Part shown: one piece after another, positions 42,828 through 53,411 of the stretch
Layout of the letters: each line of letters opens with the position of its first letter
Position numbering within the stretch: position 1 is the stretch's first letter
NCBI GenBank assembly: GCA_015179045.1
Contig: WHUZ01000098.1
Span: 1 to 64,000, forward strand
Reading direction: 5' to 3'
Source: Kalaharituber pfeilii
Taxonomy: Eukaryota > Ascomycota > Pezizomycetes > Pezizales > Pezizaceae
Length of the DNA stretch: 64,000 nucleotides
Position numbers and translations under genes: made by a program
The notes under the pieces: model-generated
Seen by the model: only the letters and a program-made list of their open reading frames with translations
Told to the model about the DNA's origin: nothing
The model's database searches: none

Positions 42828-43600
42828 AACAATATTGCGTAACCCCATTGGGCCAGTAGGTCGTACCGGGGAGTCTCGTATCCCTTGGGGGAGGGCCAGA
42901 CATGTATCGGATAAGGACCCCTTTGCGACAACACACCCAGAATGCCCCTTTTATACTACTCTAGTATTCGGAAAAATTTCCGTTCTCTGACTTTCATTCG
43001 TGCCGTCTATTATTTTTCGAGAAAATTTTCAATGCCAGCAAAAACGCACAGACTCATGTTTCAATGCCTTCAATGTTTTTTAATTTGGCAAGTAAGTGTC
43101 TTAAGTGTGATGATAAACCTACTTGGCGATACCAGATTGAAATGTTGTGAGTGAATCTTATTCCAGATTAGACAATAATACAATATATAAATTCTCTCAG
43201 TTGAAGAATCAAACACATGTAATGGAGAAAGAAGTGTCTATATTAGAAGGTAACAGTGAGATATATATATATTTTATACATTTGAAATGGTAGTTAAGAA
43301 GGGATAGAATTAGTTGCAATTGATAGTACTGAAAAGGTGTTTTTCTGTGATTTTTTCTTCTTTTATTGATTTTCGGGTAAAACTCTTTGAAGGGTACTCA
43401 ACGTGGGTCCCCTCAGATGCAGGTCTCGTAGCACCAAGTGATAAACCAGGTGCTGTACCTAAGAGCCCCTGACGATCACGCTCCTTCAGGCTAGACGTCA
43501 GAAAATCTTGGTTTTATTTGTGTTCGGTGCTCGTATCCCGGCATGCTGGCCTGTGTACGGCTATGAATTGGCAGGACTAACATGCATGAAGCGGAACCAC
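42828..43600. other. Unassigned DNA
   Basis: No gene or repeat supported. Confidence 0.4.
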
Positions 43601-44114
43601 ATGCATGAGTGTTGGTACACAGCTGCCATATCAAAACGAGATTGTCACGATGAAACAAGAGGCCAAAGCAAGGAGAGCGGCCGAAAGAAACAGACTGCAT
43701 ATGTCATATAGGCCACTACGCAGACTAGGCAATAGGGTTGCAACGCTAGTTTGGCATCCTTGGAGGCAAGGGCCTCCGGCGCTGGAAATTCAAGGTCGGC
43801 ACAGCTGACAGCCCGGAATGCCGGTGGTGCGGCGAGGCTGAAGAAACGACCCTTCACATATTGTCTCAATGTAGAGTCTGGAAGCAGAGATGCCCAAGGG
43901 GTGAGGATGGATTGTGCAGACCCTTGGGTGACCAAGATGAAGGGGAGGGCCTTCGGGGAGTGATAGGAATTTTGGAATGGGCGAGGGGTTAGCCCCGGGG
44001 GATTTACTTCTATTTTTCCGTACTTGTACTTTGTTTGGATGTAACTAGACCTCGCCATAGCCCATAGGGCGGCACGCGAGTATTGATATAAAAAAAAAAA
44101 AAAAAAAAAAAAAA
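43600..44114 (+). mobile_element. LINE 3' end, ORF2 C-terminus, tail family A
   Basis: Coding from about 43615: QLPYQNEIVTMKQEAKARRA, MSYRPLRRLGNRVATL, then after frame slips ECRWCGEAEETTLHILSQC (CX2CX8HX4C), DEGEGLRGVIGILEWARG and stop at about 43992. Stem-loop about 44052-44083, poly(A) to 44114. Same subfamily as 29166-29354. No duplication found. Confidence 0.8.
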
Positions 44115-44652
44115 GAAAATGGCGACAGCTGAACATGATGACAACATGTGGCGACAGCTGAATATATGGCCACTATTCAAGATTCAGGCTATCTCCTGCA
44201 GCTTATGTGTTTCAACACACAAGAAACAAGTACGTGGTAGTTGGGGCAGCGTGACTGAAGGTGCAGCGCAGCATATGGGACCATATGCAGTTCGTGAGCA
44301 CATATGTGGTGGACTGTGCAGAACAGTGCGCATATAAGGATTACATCGGACACTGTTGAATCAATTCCCCCATCTACCACACCCGGTCAACGAGTTCTTT
44401 CAACAACGGAATCGGAACCTGTGCATCCATTTGTGCCACTTCTGTTCAGCAATTTCTCGCTCGTCATGCCCCCTTCCAATCGTGTTGAAAAACCATATCT
44501 AGGTAAGTCAACAGACTGACCCCTGGCATGTTGTTGGTTCGAGAGATCTGCAGAGATATCTGGTCAAACATGACGGGTCGGTCTTATCGGAGTTGACTTC
44601 CACAGTCGGATCTCTGTTGGGGGCCATCATTGAGTTCGAGCATAACGAGGCG
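44115..44652. other. Unassigned DNA
   Basis: A small direct repeat GGCGACAGCTGAA occurs at about 44122 and 44150. No gene supported. Confidence 0.4.
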
Positions 44653-44664
44653 GGCCGTGTACTG

Positions 44665-44729
44665 TTTTTTTTTTTTTTTTTTTTATATCAGTACTCGCGT
44701 GCCGCCCTAGGGGCTATGGCGAGATTAGT
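44665..44729 (-). mobile_element. Micro-retroposon, tail family A (TSD GGCCGTGTACTG)
   Basis: Stem-loop tail plus poly(A) only; exact 12-bp duplications at 44653-44664 and 44730-44741. Confidence 0.96.
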
Positions 44730-45032
44730 GGCCGTGTACTGTTGGCGGACTAAGCTATCGCCGTTCACTATCGCTTTTTGTAGGCAACTTCCTGTTTTGT
44801 ATTATATGTAGATGCATTGCTCTGGAAGCCTCGTACATCAGATAGAATATTTTCAAGAAGCAATTCAGTATTGTTGTATCCTGTGATACAGTATCTCCTC
44901 TGTTTTTACAACAGACAAGCCGCTATTTACCCACACGAAACAAGTATCCCACTGCCTGACGCCCACTATCGATATTACGCCCACTCCCCCGTCTTCTGTC
45001 CTCCCGCGACCTCCCACCTGAGGGACCTTACA

Positions 45033-45111
45033 CCCTCGCCATAACCCACAGGGCGGCGCGCGAGTAATGATATTAAAATAAAAAAAAATAAAAAAGAAAA
45101 AAAAGAAAAAA
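45033..45111 (+). mobile_element. Micro-retroposon, tail family A (TSD AGGGACCTTACA)
   Basis: Stem-loop tail, then a mixed A-rich run; exact 12-bp duplications at 45021-45032 and 45112-45123. Confidence 0.96.
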
Positions 45112-45123
45112 AGGGACCTTACA

Positions 45124-45904
45124 GCACGAGATCGCAGCTGGCCACGCTCACACGATGTACTGTAGTTATGTTCCATGGACAGCCATTCCAATTGAACAAA
45201 TAGACTTGCACTTTCCTCCATGGCGGTCGAGTCAGACTCCGCTTTATAATCTACGTCCCTACTAGTAGTTGAATAGCTGTATCTACTGTATTTACTGCAC
45301 CTGATCTATATGATTAACCAAGCTCGCGGACCGACCAAGGAACGAAAGAATGGTAAAAAAAACATCGGTATGGAAATGTGGAACAAAGAGTGCTATAACT
45401 GGTTCATAAATCTTATCTATGTCGATACGTTGATCCTGATCCTCTTATCCCTATATGTCTATGTGCCTCGCACGCCAAGCTTGCCCTTGCTTTTACTTAC
45501 TCATTCCGTCACCTGCCACACGACACCTGTTCTCGTGCCTAGACTCTAGTCTATCCCTCACTCTTTTTGACAAGAAACATCACCTCCTCTCCTGAAACGA
45601 TTATCTTTGCATGAAATGGAGGACGACTGGGTTGCTTCCATGGGCCGTTGTACTGGTTCAAGTAGTTTGTGATGAACGGGTCCGGGTCAGGTCAAGGTAC
45701 AAGATCTGGGTACGGGGTGGGCGGCGGGCGCCGAGGCGATTTCACAGTGGAGGCGGAGGCAGAGGCGGTCGGAGCTATATGATATCGAGAGGTAGATGTA
45801 TTAAAAGCTAAATACACAACTTGGGTAGGATACAAGTTGTTGCGTGGAGAAGCAAGAGGGAGGAGGGAGGAGGGCCTCTTTATAGAAAACCCTCGGTGGG
45901 AAAT
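45124..45904. other. Unassigned DNA
   Basis: Open frames of up to 80 codons without recognisable features. Confidence 0.4.
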
Positions 45905-46240
45905 CTAGGCAAACAAGCAAACAAGCAAACAAGCAAACAAGCAAACAAACGAAGTACATGGAAAACCGAGGAAACGACTGGATGTACATGGAAAACAAAG
46001 GAAACGACAGGAAGTACATGGATGGCCAGGGAAATGACTGGAAGCGGGTAGAAACGTCAGGAATATCCGGAAATAAGCTCGGCGATACCTGTTTCCAGCA
46101 GATTCTATGGCTTTCCGGCAGGTTCTATAGCTTCCAGCAGGTTCTACGGTTTTCCGGCGGGTTCTGCGGCTTTCCGGCGGGTTCTGGGGATCCGGGTTCT
46201 TCTAGCAGGTTCTGGCAGGTTCTTCGGTTCGGGTTGTTAA
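45905..46240. repeat. Cluster of three tandem repeats
   Basis: An 8-bp repeat AAACAAGC (about 45910-45948); a 30-bp repeat with GAAGTACATGGA at 45951, 45981, 46011 and 46041; and a degenerate 18-21 bp repeat of GGTTCTAYGGCTTTCCGGC at about 46095-46235. Confidence 0.85.
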
Positions 46241-46713
46241 GCAATGACCGGGATGCTGGCGGCCATGTCGCTTAAGCGTGCTCACAGGTGCAGGGATATA
46301 TATCGGAGTGCTAGAAGGAGTGCGACGAATCGCAAGGGTGTCAGGGTCAGCTGCACGTGTACGAGTACTGTACTGGCGAGTAGTATGTTGGTTGCCAGTA
46401 TAGGACCGGAGCTGGAGGGTCTTGGGCGAGGGGTCCGGGTTGGATTATTACATAGTTGAGCGGCGATGTCGACATCTTCATAGTCGGCCGCGGCTAAGGA
46501 GTAAGAAATGTAGTATTGGCTATACACTCTACATCACTAGATAAGTTCAGCACGTTCTCCTTCGCCTTTGCTAAGACTGCAGCCCTACCGGCGAATAATA
46601 ACGATAACCTCCTGAATCCGTCCATCGAGAGCTCTCCCGGCGTCACGCCGCCCCCAGTAAGGGAACTTCTACTGCAGTAATCCCAAAGTTCTGATCGAGG
46701 AGTGCATGCTTCT
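46241..46713. other. Unassigned DNA
   Basis: No gene supported. Confidence 0.4.
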
Positions 46714-47048
46714 TAGTGAGCGGCACGAGCTAGCTCGAGCCGAGCTGGAGGGTGAGCTCGAGCTGGCGTGGCATGAGCTCGAGCCTGGATTGATTATATA
46801 CATCATATTGACAAACTAAACTAAACTAAGCTAAATTTTCATCTTTCTCACTGCTATCAGCTAAATTGTGCATTTCGAAGCTGTTGGTAGGTCAGAATGA
46901 GCTCCAAGTCTCTAATTATTACTATATTAGGTATTTACAGTTTATGAAACCTTGCACTGGCTAAGCATTTTAGCGGGCTGTCAAGAAAAACACAAGCATG
47001 ATCTTGGCTCGTTTGAGCTCGAGCTGGCTCGGCTCGTGCCGCTCACTA
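46714..47048. mobile_element. hAT-type MITE (TSD ATGCTTCT)
   Basis: 335 bp; ends TAGTGAGCGGCACGAGC and its complement; exact 8-bp duplications at 46706-46713 and 47049-47056. Longer relative of 20020-20277 in opposite orientation. Confidence 0.93.
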
Positions 47049-47368
47049 ATGCTTCTTCTAACGGAGCCATCCCAGAAGTATTTGCTGGGGTCGCTAAGAG
47101 CAAATAGGACGATGTGACCGCCGTACTAGATGACCAATCCTGGGAACAAAGTTTGTATGTGCAGACCTATGTTGGTAGGTTGTGCTTAGATATTCCGCTG
47201 GTCTGGTTCAAGGCTTGGTAGCAACTCTGGGTTCTTGAGTACTGCCACAGATGAAAATTGAGGTACGAGCGTGAACGGGCGTTGAATAAGTTGGATATGA
47301 AGAAATACAGTTTCATTTTTCTATGGCCGTCATGAGGAAATTTGAGGGCCCGCAGAAGGGGAAGCACC
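47049..47368. other. Possible small minus-strand frame across the LINE insertion
   Basis: Disregarding 47381-47865 and one duplication copy, a minus-strand frame beginning MQRRASDSQETSRFCSS at about 48010 continues in frame into this flank (CFPFCGPSNFLMTAIEK, stop near 47311). No domain; low support. Confidence 0.25.
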
Positions 47369-47380
47369 GGAGGGCCAGGA

Positions 47381-47865
47381 TTTTTTTTTTTTTTTTTTTT
47401 TTATTTCATAACTCGCATACCGCCTATCAGGCTACGGCGAGGTGTTAAGTACAGAATGTGTGAATCGCAGATGATAGATAAGAAAAGAGCGTAAAGGAAA
47501 AATAATGGTCGAATAAAAAACAGCTAACTCGCTGCCCAGTCCAGCACCTCGGCCAGTGGCATCCCCTTCTTCTCCCCCTCTTTCATCCCCTTCTTCTCCC
47601 CCTCTTCCTTCCCCTTCCCCTTCCCTTTCTCCACTCCTATTGGCATCTTCAGCCCCGTCTCTCCTCCCGGTAGTCTCTTCTTCCATGCCTCGCACTCTCT
47701 CGATATATGTCTGTAATTCTCGAGGGCCTTTCAACACCACCTGCACTCCGGTGAATCCTCCTTCCCTATCTGGTGTCTCCATTGTCTCAATCCTTTGTCC
47801 CCCATGATGCCTGCGAGTGTGGCTACCCTCCTTCTGGTCCCCAGGTATTCGAGTGGCCTGTACGT
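47381..47865 (-). mobile_element. LINE 3' end, ORF2 C-terminus, tail family A (TSD GGAGGGCCAGGA)
   Basis: 12-bp duplications at 47369-47380 and 47866-47877 (one mismatch). Minus-strand coding: ATLAGIMGDKGLRQWRHQIG, ECRWC then a TGA in place of the next Gly, NYRHISREC, a Lys/Glu/Gly-rich expansion (KGKGKGKEEGEKK), ending LAEVLDWAAS at about 47528. Inner stem of the tail is GCCT/AGGC. Confidence 0.88.
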
Positions 47866-48227
47866 GGAGGGCCAAGAGCGTCGGAGCTGCTAATGACAGC
47901 TTGTGGCTTAAGGCAACGGCGAAGTCCTGTCCTCGAAGAGCAAGAGGTTGTAAAGGGAGGCTCGAGCAAAATCGGGATGTTTCTTGACTGTCTGAAGCCC
48001 GGCGCTGCATGAAGTGCTGTAATGCTGATTAACGAGAATCGCCCGGTCTTGTAGCTGCGAAACTGTCCATGAAAATTTCACCGTCATAATAAAACCTCAC
48101 ACTCTCTGATGACCTCGTACTTACCGACGCAGGAGGCGTGAACGACCCTATTACTTGTCTTTCACTGACAAAAAAAGGACAGGTTAGGTGACTCCGGGTG
48201 ATTGTAACCACGTAAGTCTGTTGGACC

Positions 48228-49083
48228 CAGTGTTCCCAACCGGCCAGGCCGCCGACCAGGCCGCCTGGACCGGCCGGCTTGGCGGCCTGGCTTGGCAGGC
48301 CTGAAACAGCCCAGGCCGGCCAGGCCAAGGTTACAGATGGCCCAGGCCGGTCCAGGCCGTCCAGGCCATTCAGGCCGTTCAAGCAATTTCAGGCTGGTTA
48401 CGAGGCTATTTCAGGGGCCACCTTCAGGTTACTTGGACACGGATTTAATATGAACCTTTCAATATTTTCGGATAACTATCTAGACTTTTTTTTATTGAGC
48501 AGCGCTTTTCGCAGGTATTCAGGTAAGTGATTTTTTTTTGTATCGCTTGACTATATACTAATTTCTTATTAGTATTGCAGGGAGACAGACATTCCAACCA
48601 CCGGTACTGGCGATGATGATTCCTTTAGTATTCTCCTATTCTTCACTCTCCATAGTGCAGTTCAAGTTTTGACCTTGCATCGACGATTCCCTGCAGTCCA
48701 ATCTGATGCCGATATCGAGTCTTCTGGAATTTGGGTTACAAAAATCTGGTGCGACAAAGTTGGATTTGACACTATGGTGAAGATGTGCATGGCTAATGGA
48801 AAGCGATACTGGCGGTGTAAAATCAGCAAGCAAAATCCTAAACATCAGAGAATGAGGTATACGTAGAATTTAGAGTACGTTCTGTATATAGCTAGCTACT
48901 GTATAACTTAACTCACACTGCAGCCTGAATGGCCTGGACCGGCCTGGGCGGCCTGGGCCGGCCTGAAACATTCAGGCCGCCTGGACCAGCGCGGGCGGAC
49001 CTCACGGCCGGCCTAGATTTCTATGGCCCAGGCCGGCCAGGCCATACCCTTGGCCTGGCCTGGCCGGCCCGTTGGGAACACTG
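48228..49083. mobile_element. hAT-type element with GGCC-rich ends (TSD GTTGGACC)
   Basis: Ends CAGTGTTCCCAAC and GTTGGGAACACTG; exact 8-bp duplications at 48220-48227 and 49084-49091. Both ends (about 170 bp each) are dense in GGCC/GGCCTGG motifs, possibly subterminal transposase sites. The centre (48669-48866) has a short frame with IWVTKIWCDKVGF and YWRCKISKQNPKHQ, resembling a degraded BED-type zinc-finger N-terminus of a hAT transposase. A GTAAGT...GCAG intron-like stretch (48521-48581) precedes it. Confidence 0.85.
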
Positions 49084-49091
49084 GTTGGACC

Positions 49092-50090
49092 GGGGACTCT
49101 GGCACAGCATATCAAACTATTCATTACAGTAGCATCTAGCATCAGAGACCTGGCAGTATATCAATAAACAAGCCGTGAAGGGTAATCCGGCAGGAGAGCT
49201 GCGTGAGGATGTGTTGAAATAGTGGCATTAACGTCACTATCCGTAATCCAGCGCATGACCGCGACCCGACGGACTTCTGGACTCATAGAGGACATTCAAA
49301 CCGCAGATGCAGTTTGGAAAAGCATGAGGTAAAGTAACTTCCGGACCACTTCAGCCACCGGCTGATACTGTATGGTCTCTGAGTTCCAATTTGGACCCCA
49401 TTTACCCATGAAGTACCCTGGTCTGTGAAATGAAAATGCGAGAGCTGCCGGCAATGAGAGAGGAGAGTTTATTTGCACTGCTCGGTAAATCAGAGTGCTC
49501 TGGACTATCTATCTACATTTTCACAGAATTACAGTCCTTTTTTTATATCTTTTTGGTCCTCCTACACATGCGGCGCTTCGTCTTGACTGTCCACTATGTT
49601 TCCGTTCGGGATTCGTTCCACTATGTTTTCCGTTTTGGGGTACTACCGTAAATTTTCCGTTTAAAAAGGTCCAGGACAGTTTTTACGGGCGCGGATCCTT
49701 ACAGGTGCAAGTGTCCCACGCCGTCGCCGCCTCACCCCGTTCCCAGCCCGCCTGGTCACGATCTCGAGGCTGCAGGGCCTCCCAGCCAGGTTGTACGAGG
49801 GCAGCTGCAGCGAGATGTGCAATGCCGACATCCCGTGAACAGCGCATCCGCTACCACCTTCGGAAGTGAAAAGGTCTGAGGCGCCTCCACCTACGCCATC
49901 GATGGGGCAACTTTGGTCCCCTTAGCCTGAGGCCGTCCTGTCGCCTCGTGCTCTACCGTTCCGCACGCTCGCCGCATTCATCTGCAAGCAAGCCACGCCC
50001 GCGTGACTGGCGAAATAAACTCACGAGCTCCTATCACCTTGCGCAACGTGGACGGGACGGGGCCTGACACCGCCGTGCTCCGTGCCAGTC
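49092..50090. other. Unassigned DNA, GC-rich from 49690
   Basis: The GC-rich part from about 49690 continues beyond the next element (51717-51960) and may be one older sequence, gene or transposon, that the element split. No domain recognised. Confidence 0.4.
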
Positions 50091-50102
50091 AACACCTGGC
50101 GC

Positions 50103-51703
50103 TTCACCGACAACAACCTCCATAGAAAGCGCTTTTGGAGCGACTTCGCAACCACCATAGGATTCCTCGCGATACCTACGTGGATCAATAATTTTCAGTG
50201 CGCTGATTCTGTTGATCTAATTTTCATTCCGAAAAGTCAGCTTCTCGCAACGTCGGCCACTCGCGACGCGTCTTTTCCGCACGCGACGTGACTTTCCCAC
50301 AACCACTCACTGATCGGTCACAGCGAAAACCACATCGATCGAAAGCTCTCAGCGAGCTGAGACTCTTGAACCAATAGAAGACACCGAAGACGGCGCCAAC
50401 ACCCAATAAGATGCCTAGAGGGACGACGAGGAGAGCCTTCCCCCCTCCGCCCCGGAGCCCATCACCCCCCTCCAGTTTACCGTTCTGGGGACACCTGGAC
50501 GAAAAGCTACAAGACGCAAACTTCGACCTAGGCACCATTGCCGCCCCGTTGTGGAGGAACTACCAGGACCACACCCAGGGCACAAAAGACCCAATGACAG
50601 GGTCGGTCCTAACGATACGCTTCAAAGACGACACATGGAGCAGGCTGGAGATTATCGCGGAAGGTCCCAGCCCCGCTTCTCCCCCCCCCCACCACCACCA
50701 CCACCACCACCACTGCCACCATCGCTACCGCCGCTGGAGTTCAGCCCCATCACGTGCATTCAGTCAGAGCCGGTGGAACTACCACCGCCACCACACCCAA
50801 CAGCACAGCCTCTGGGGTTCAGCCCCATCACGTGCTTACAGGCGGATCCACCTTCAGTCTCCACAACACCACCGGAGAGAGCCAATAAGAAGCGCAAGGA
50901 AAAGGGGGCCATCTTCCCAGGTCCCCTACGCCCTGAAGCGACAACTTAGCGACAAAGAGGCGGAGAAGATAGTCGCAACACCGGGGTCCTCTCCACTCCC
51001 GGGGGGGGCACCCAACACCGAGAGGTCCTCCGAGACGGCGACACCACCTCTCCCCACCCCGAAGAGACAAAGGCTGCCGGAACAAGAGACAGCCTTCCAA
51101 AACCACCTTAAGGGCGAGATGGGGAACGCCCAAAACCCAAAACCGTCGACCCCCGACGAACAAAATCTGGCCCCACCGCAACCCCCGTGCCAACTCGCAC
51201 TCCAGCGCCCACGCCAAAGAACAAACCCCTCACACCTGCAAAGCCAAATCCCCACCTCCGACCACTCCCAATGCCAAAACCACAAAGACTGGCATTGTAG
51301 TACACGGGATAGCCCTGAGGAAAGACCTCGGGAATGTCCGACGATGGATGGAGGCAGCCAACCAGGACCTAGGAAGGATCACGGGGATCCGATGGCTAAG
51401 GAAAAAGCAGACTTTAATTGAGGAGGGAAAGAAGACAAGCTCGGTGGTGGTGTATCTGGAGGAGGAATCGGGAAGTGACAGGGTGAGACTGGGAGGAAGA
51501 TGGCTCCGAGCAGAGCAGTACAACTGGGACAGAGGAAAGAAGTGAAGGACCCATCCCCATACTGAACTCCACCCGCATCATGAACTAGCACCGCGGGCAC
51601 TACATGTATCTAGCCGTTAATTTTGTTTTTCTTCTAATAAACCCTCGCCATAGCCCATAGGGCGGCATGCGAGTATTGATATAGAAAAAAAAAAAAAAAA
51701 AAA
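50103..51703 (+). mobile_element. Full-length ORF1-only LINE derivative (TSD AACACCTGGCGC)
   Basis: Exact 12-bp duplications at 50091-50102 and 51705-51716 (last A of the tail shared). Leader 50103-50410 (GCTTTTGGAGCGACTTCGC; CTCTCAGCGAGCTGAGACTC), ORF1 50411-51545, 3' UTR with CACCGCGGGCACTACATGTA (51592), stem-loop 51642-51673 and poly(A). No ORF2 sequence. Longest ORF1-only copy here. Confidence 0.92.
50411..51545 (+). pseudogene. ORF1 protein of the ORF1-only LINE derivative (frameshifted)
   Basis: Starts MPRGTTRRAFPPPPRS. N-terminal part has FWGHLDEKLQDANFDLGTIA, LTIRFKDDTWSRLEII. After a shift in a C-rich run near 50685 the linker has LEFSPITCIQSEP and LGFSPITCLQADP, an internal repeat, and an NLS-like NKKRKEKGAI. 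After another shift the C-terminal domain (VHGIALRKDLGNVRRWMEA; ITGIRWLRKKQTLIEEGKK; LGGRWLRAEQYNWDRGKK) reaches its stop at 51545. Two shifts in low-complexity runs; otherwise no internal stops. Confidence 0.7.
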
Positions 51704-51716
51704 AACACCTGGCGCC

Positions 51717-52431
51717 TGCAGGATTACTACTGCACGCTCCTCATGGCGCCTACACAACTCCATGAAGCCGGGTCCAAATGTGCATTAGTCCTTTTCCCCA
51801 ACCTCCTGTGGAACCATCTTGTCCCCGGGGATGCTACCACGGCGTTTTGAGGCAACATTACCACCAAACTCGTGCCGGTGTGGTGGTAACCCCGGTACCG
51901 ATGGAAAGAATAAGGCCATACGCGGGCCGGAGCGGTACTCAGCGGTAGGGCCACATGATGACACATGCATGGGATGAGGAAGAAAATTATGATTAAGAAG
52001 CGAGATATGTATGTATAGGCTCAGTTGGAAGGCGAAGGTGGTCTATAAATTGTATGTAGATAGGACTGTGTCGAGGGACATACATACAGACATACACGGA
52101 GATATACAGACATGGACAGATATGGACACGCACAGACAAGACAATTGAAGACTCTTTTCTTGACATTTGATTATTGAGGCCGCCCTTGAGGCTTCGTTCC
52201 GCCAGCTCTAGATACCGGTACCCGTGCGAAACAGTGGATGCTGTTGAGCCGTCATCACACCGGGCATTTATTCCGAGTCTGGAAGTGATGATGACGACAG
52301 TGAGTTCCCGCCTGGCTCTGATACCGAAACGCACGCAAAATCGGCCCATGGCAATAAGAAAAATAATATAAAGTTTTAGCGAATCACAAAACACCGGGTG
52401 CGGCTTACTAGCCGTCCGTAGATGCCAGGTG
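51717..52431. other. Unassigned DNA
   Basis: Right continuation of the GC-rich flank to about 51960, then a simple GACATA-type repeat at 52076-52140. No gene supported. Confidence 0.4.
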
Positions 52432-52593
52432 CAGTGGAACTCTCTCATATTGGATCCCGTCATATTGAATAGCCTGTCTTATTGGATTAACTTCGCGGGC
52501 CGGAGACAATTGGGCCGGTGGGGATTATTGCATATTTAATTGTTGGATAAAACTCACCGGTCCCAGCCTTATCCAATACAACAGGCTCGACTG
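52432..52593. mobile_element. Pogo-type MITE
   Basis: Ends CAGTGGAACTCTCTCATATT and complement CAGTCGAGCCTGTTGTATTG; TA follows the right end. 162 bp, no coding capacity. Confidence 0.65.
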
Positions 52594-52625
52594 TATCTCA
52601 CTCTTGTCTTCGAGTATCCCTGAAC

Positions 52626-52691
52626 TCCCTGCCATAGGCTGGTAGCCTGTATGCGGGGTTAGGTGACTCAGAAACAAAAAAACAGAATGTT
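52626..52691 (+). mobile_element. Micro-retroposon, tail subfamily B2 (TSD CCTGAAC)
   Basis: Tail CCCTGCCATAGGCTGGTAGC..., A-rich end; 7-bp duplications at 52619-52625 and 52692-52698. Directly 5' of a protein-like frame. Confidence 0.75.
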
Positions 52692-52997
52692 CCTGAACAC
52701 AGAAACCCTCCGATCTCAGTCTCTGCTGCACAATCGCCTGTGAGAACTCTGGCCACAACCAAGATAGAAATCCCTGTACATATTGAGGAACAGAGGCCTG
52801 GCTCACAGGATAAGAGATCATACACGGCAGGACGCACTAGGACGTTTGCTACAGTCTTGCATGAATCAAGCAGACGCTCGGTCAGTCTGTATTCCCGCCA
52901 TCCCTTTTACCCTGAGAGTGATGCTCAAGGACTGGCAAAGACCAATCCAGCTGACTTCCTAGGTGATAAGCGTCTGTCTAGAGCTCTGGAGGTATGA
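52692..52997 (+). CDS. Unknown exon-like frame
   Basis: Open from the TSD (PEHRNPPISVSAAQSP) through EIPVHIEEQRPGSQDKRSYT, RRSVSLYSRHPFYPESDAQG, NPADFLGDKRLSRALE to GTATGA at 52990, which is either a stop one codon later or a splice donor. Composition is protein-like with no stop over about 100 codons. No domain recognised; the 5' part would lie upstream of the micro-insertion. Confidence 0.35.
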   Translation, partial: PEHRNPPISVSAAQSPVRTLATTKIEIPVHIEEQRPGSQDKRSYTAGRTRTFATVLHESSRRSVSLYSRHPFYPESDAQGLAKTNPADFLGDKRLSRALEV

Positions 52998-53004
52998 CTA
53001 GTCC

Positions 53005-53349
53005 TTGTTTGTGGCGGTTGAGGATGGCCCCAGATACCAGATATGGCAGGGATCCCCTTCCTGTATTAATGTTACGGCTGTAATTCCCAGAATCTCCGTC
53101 AAATGTGATATCTTGGGCGAACCAAGGTATGCATATGGTGAGGGCCTCAGGCAGAAATCACTGAAAAGTGGTGGAGGCGCACTCCATCTCCGTTGAGGGG
53201 ACAGAGGTCGTGGGGCGACATTAGCAGACCCTCTAGATTGTAAGAGGGAGGGTGCGAGACAGAGAGGTGAAGGTGCTGGAATGAGAGATGCCAAGAGATG
53301 AAATTGTATTGCTAGAGTGGCCATGTGATGCGCAGCTATGGGGGGAGTT
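53005..53349. other. Unassigned DNA
   Basis: Overlapping open frames on both strands (63 and 108 codons), neither recognised. Confidence 0.35.
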
Positions 53350-53411
53350 TTTTTTTTTTTTTTTTTTTTTTATTTCATTACTCGCGTGCCGCCTGATAGG
53401 CTACGGCGAGG
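53350..53411 (-). mobile_element. Micro-retroposon, tail family A
   Basis: Poly(T) then the stem-loop complement with inner stem GCCT/AGGC. Flanks share TATGGG but the duplication is not clean. Confidence 0.8.

Noticed and set aside
45951..46070. 30-bp direct repeats resembling a CRISPR array
   Set aside because: The units are contiguous without spacers and diverge from each other; they form a minisatellite in a eukaryotic genome.
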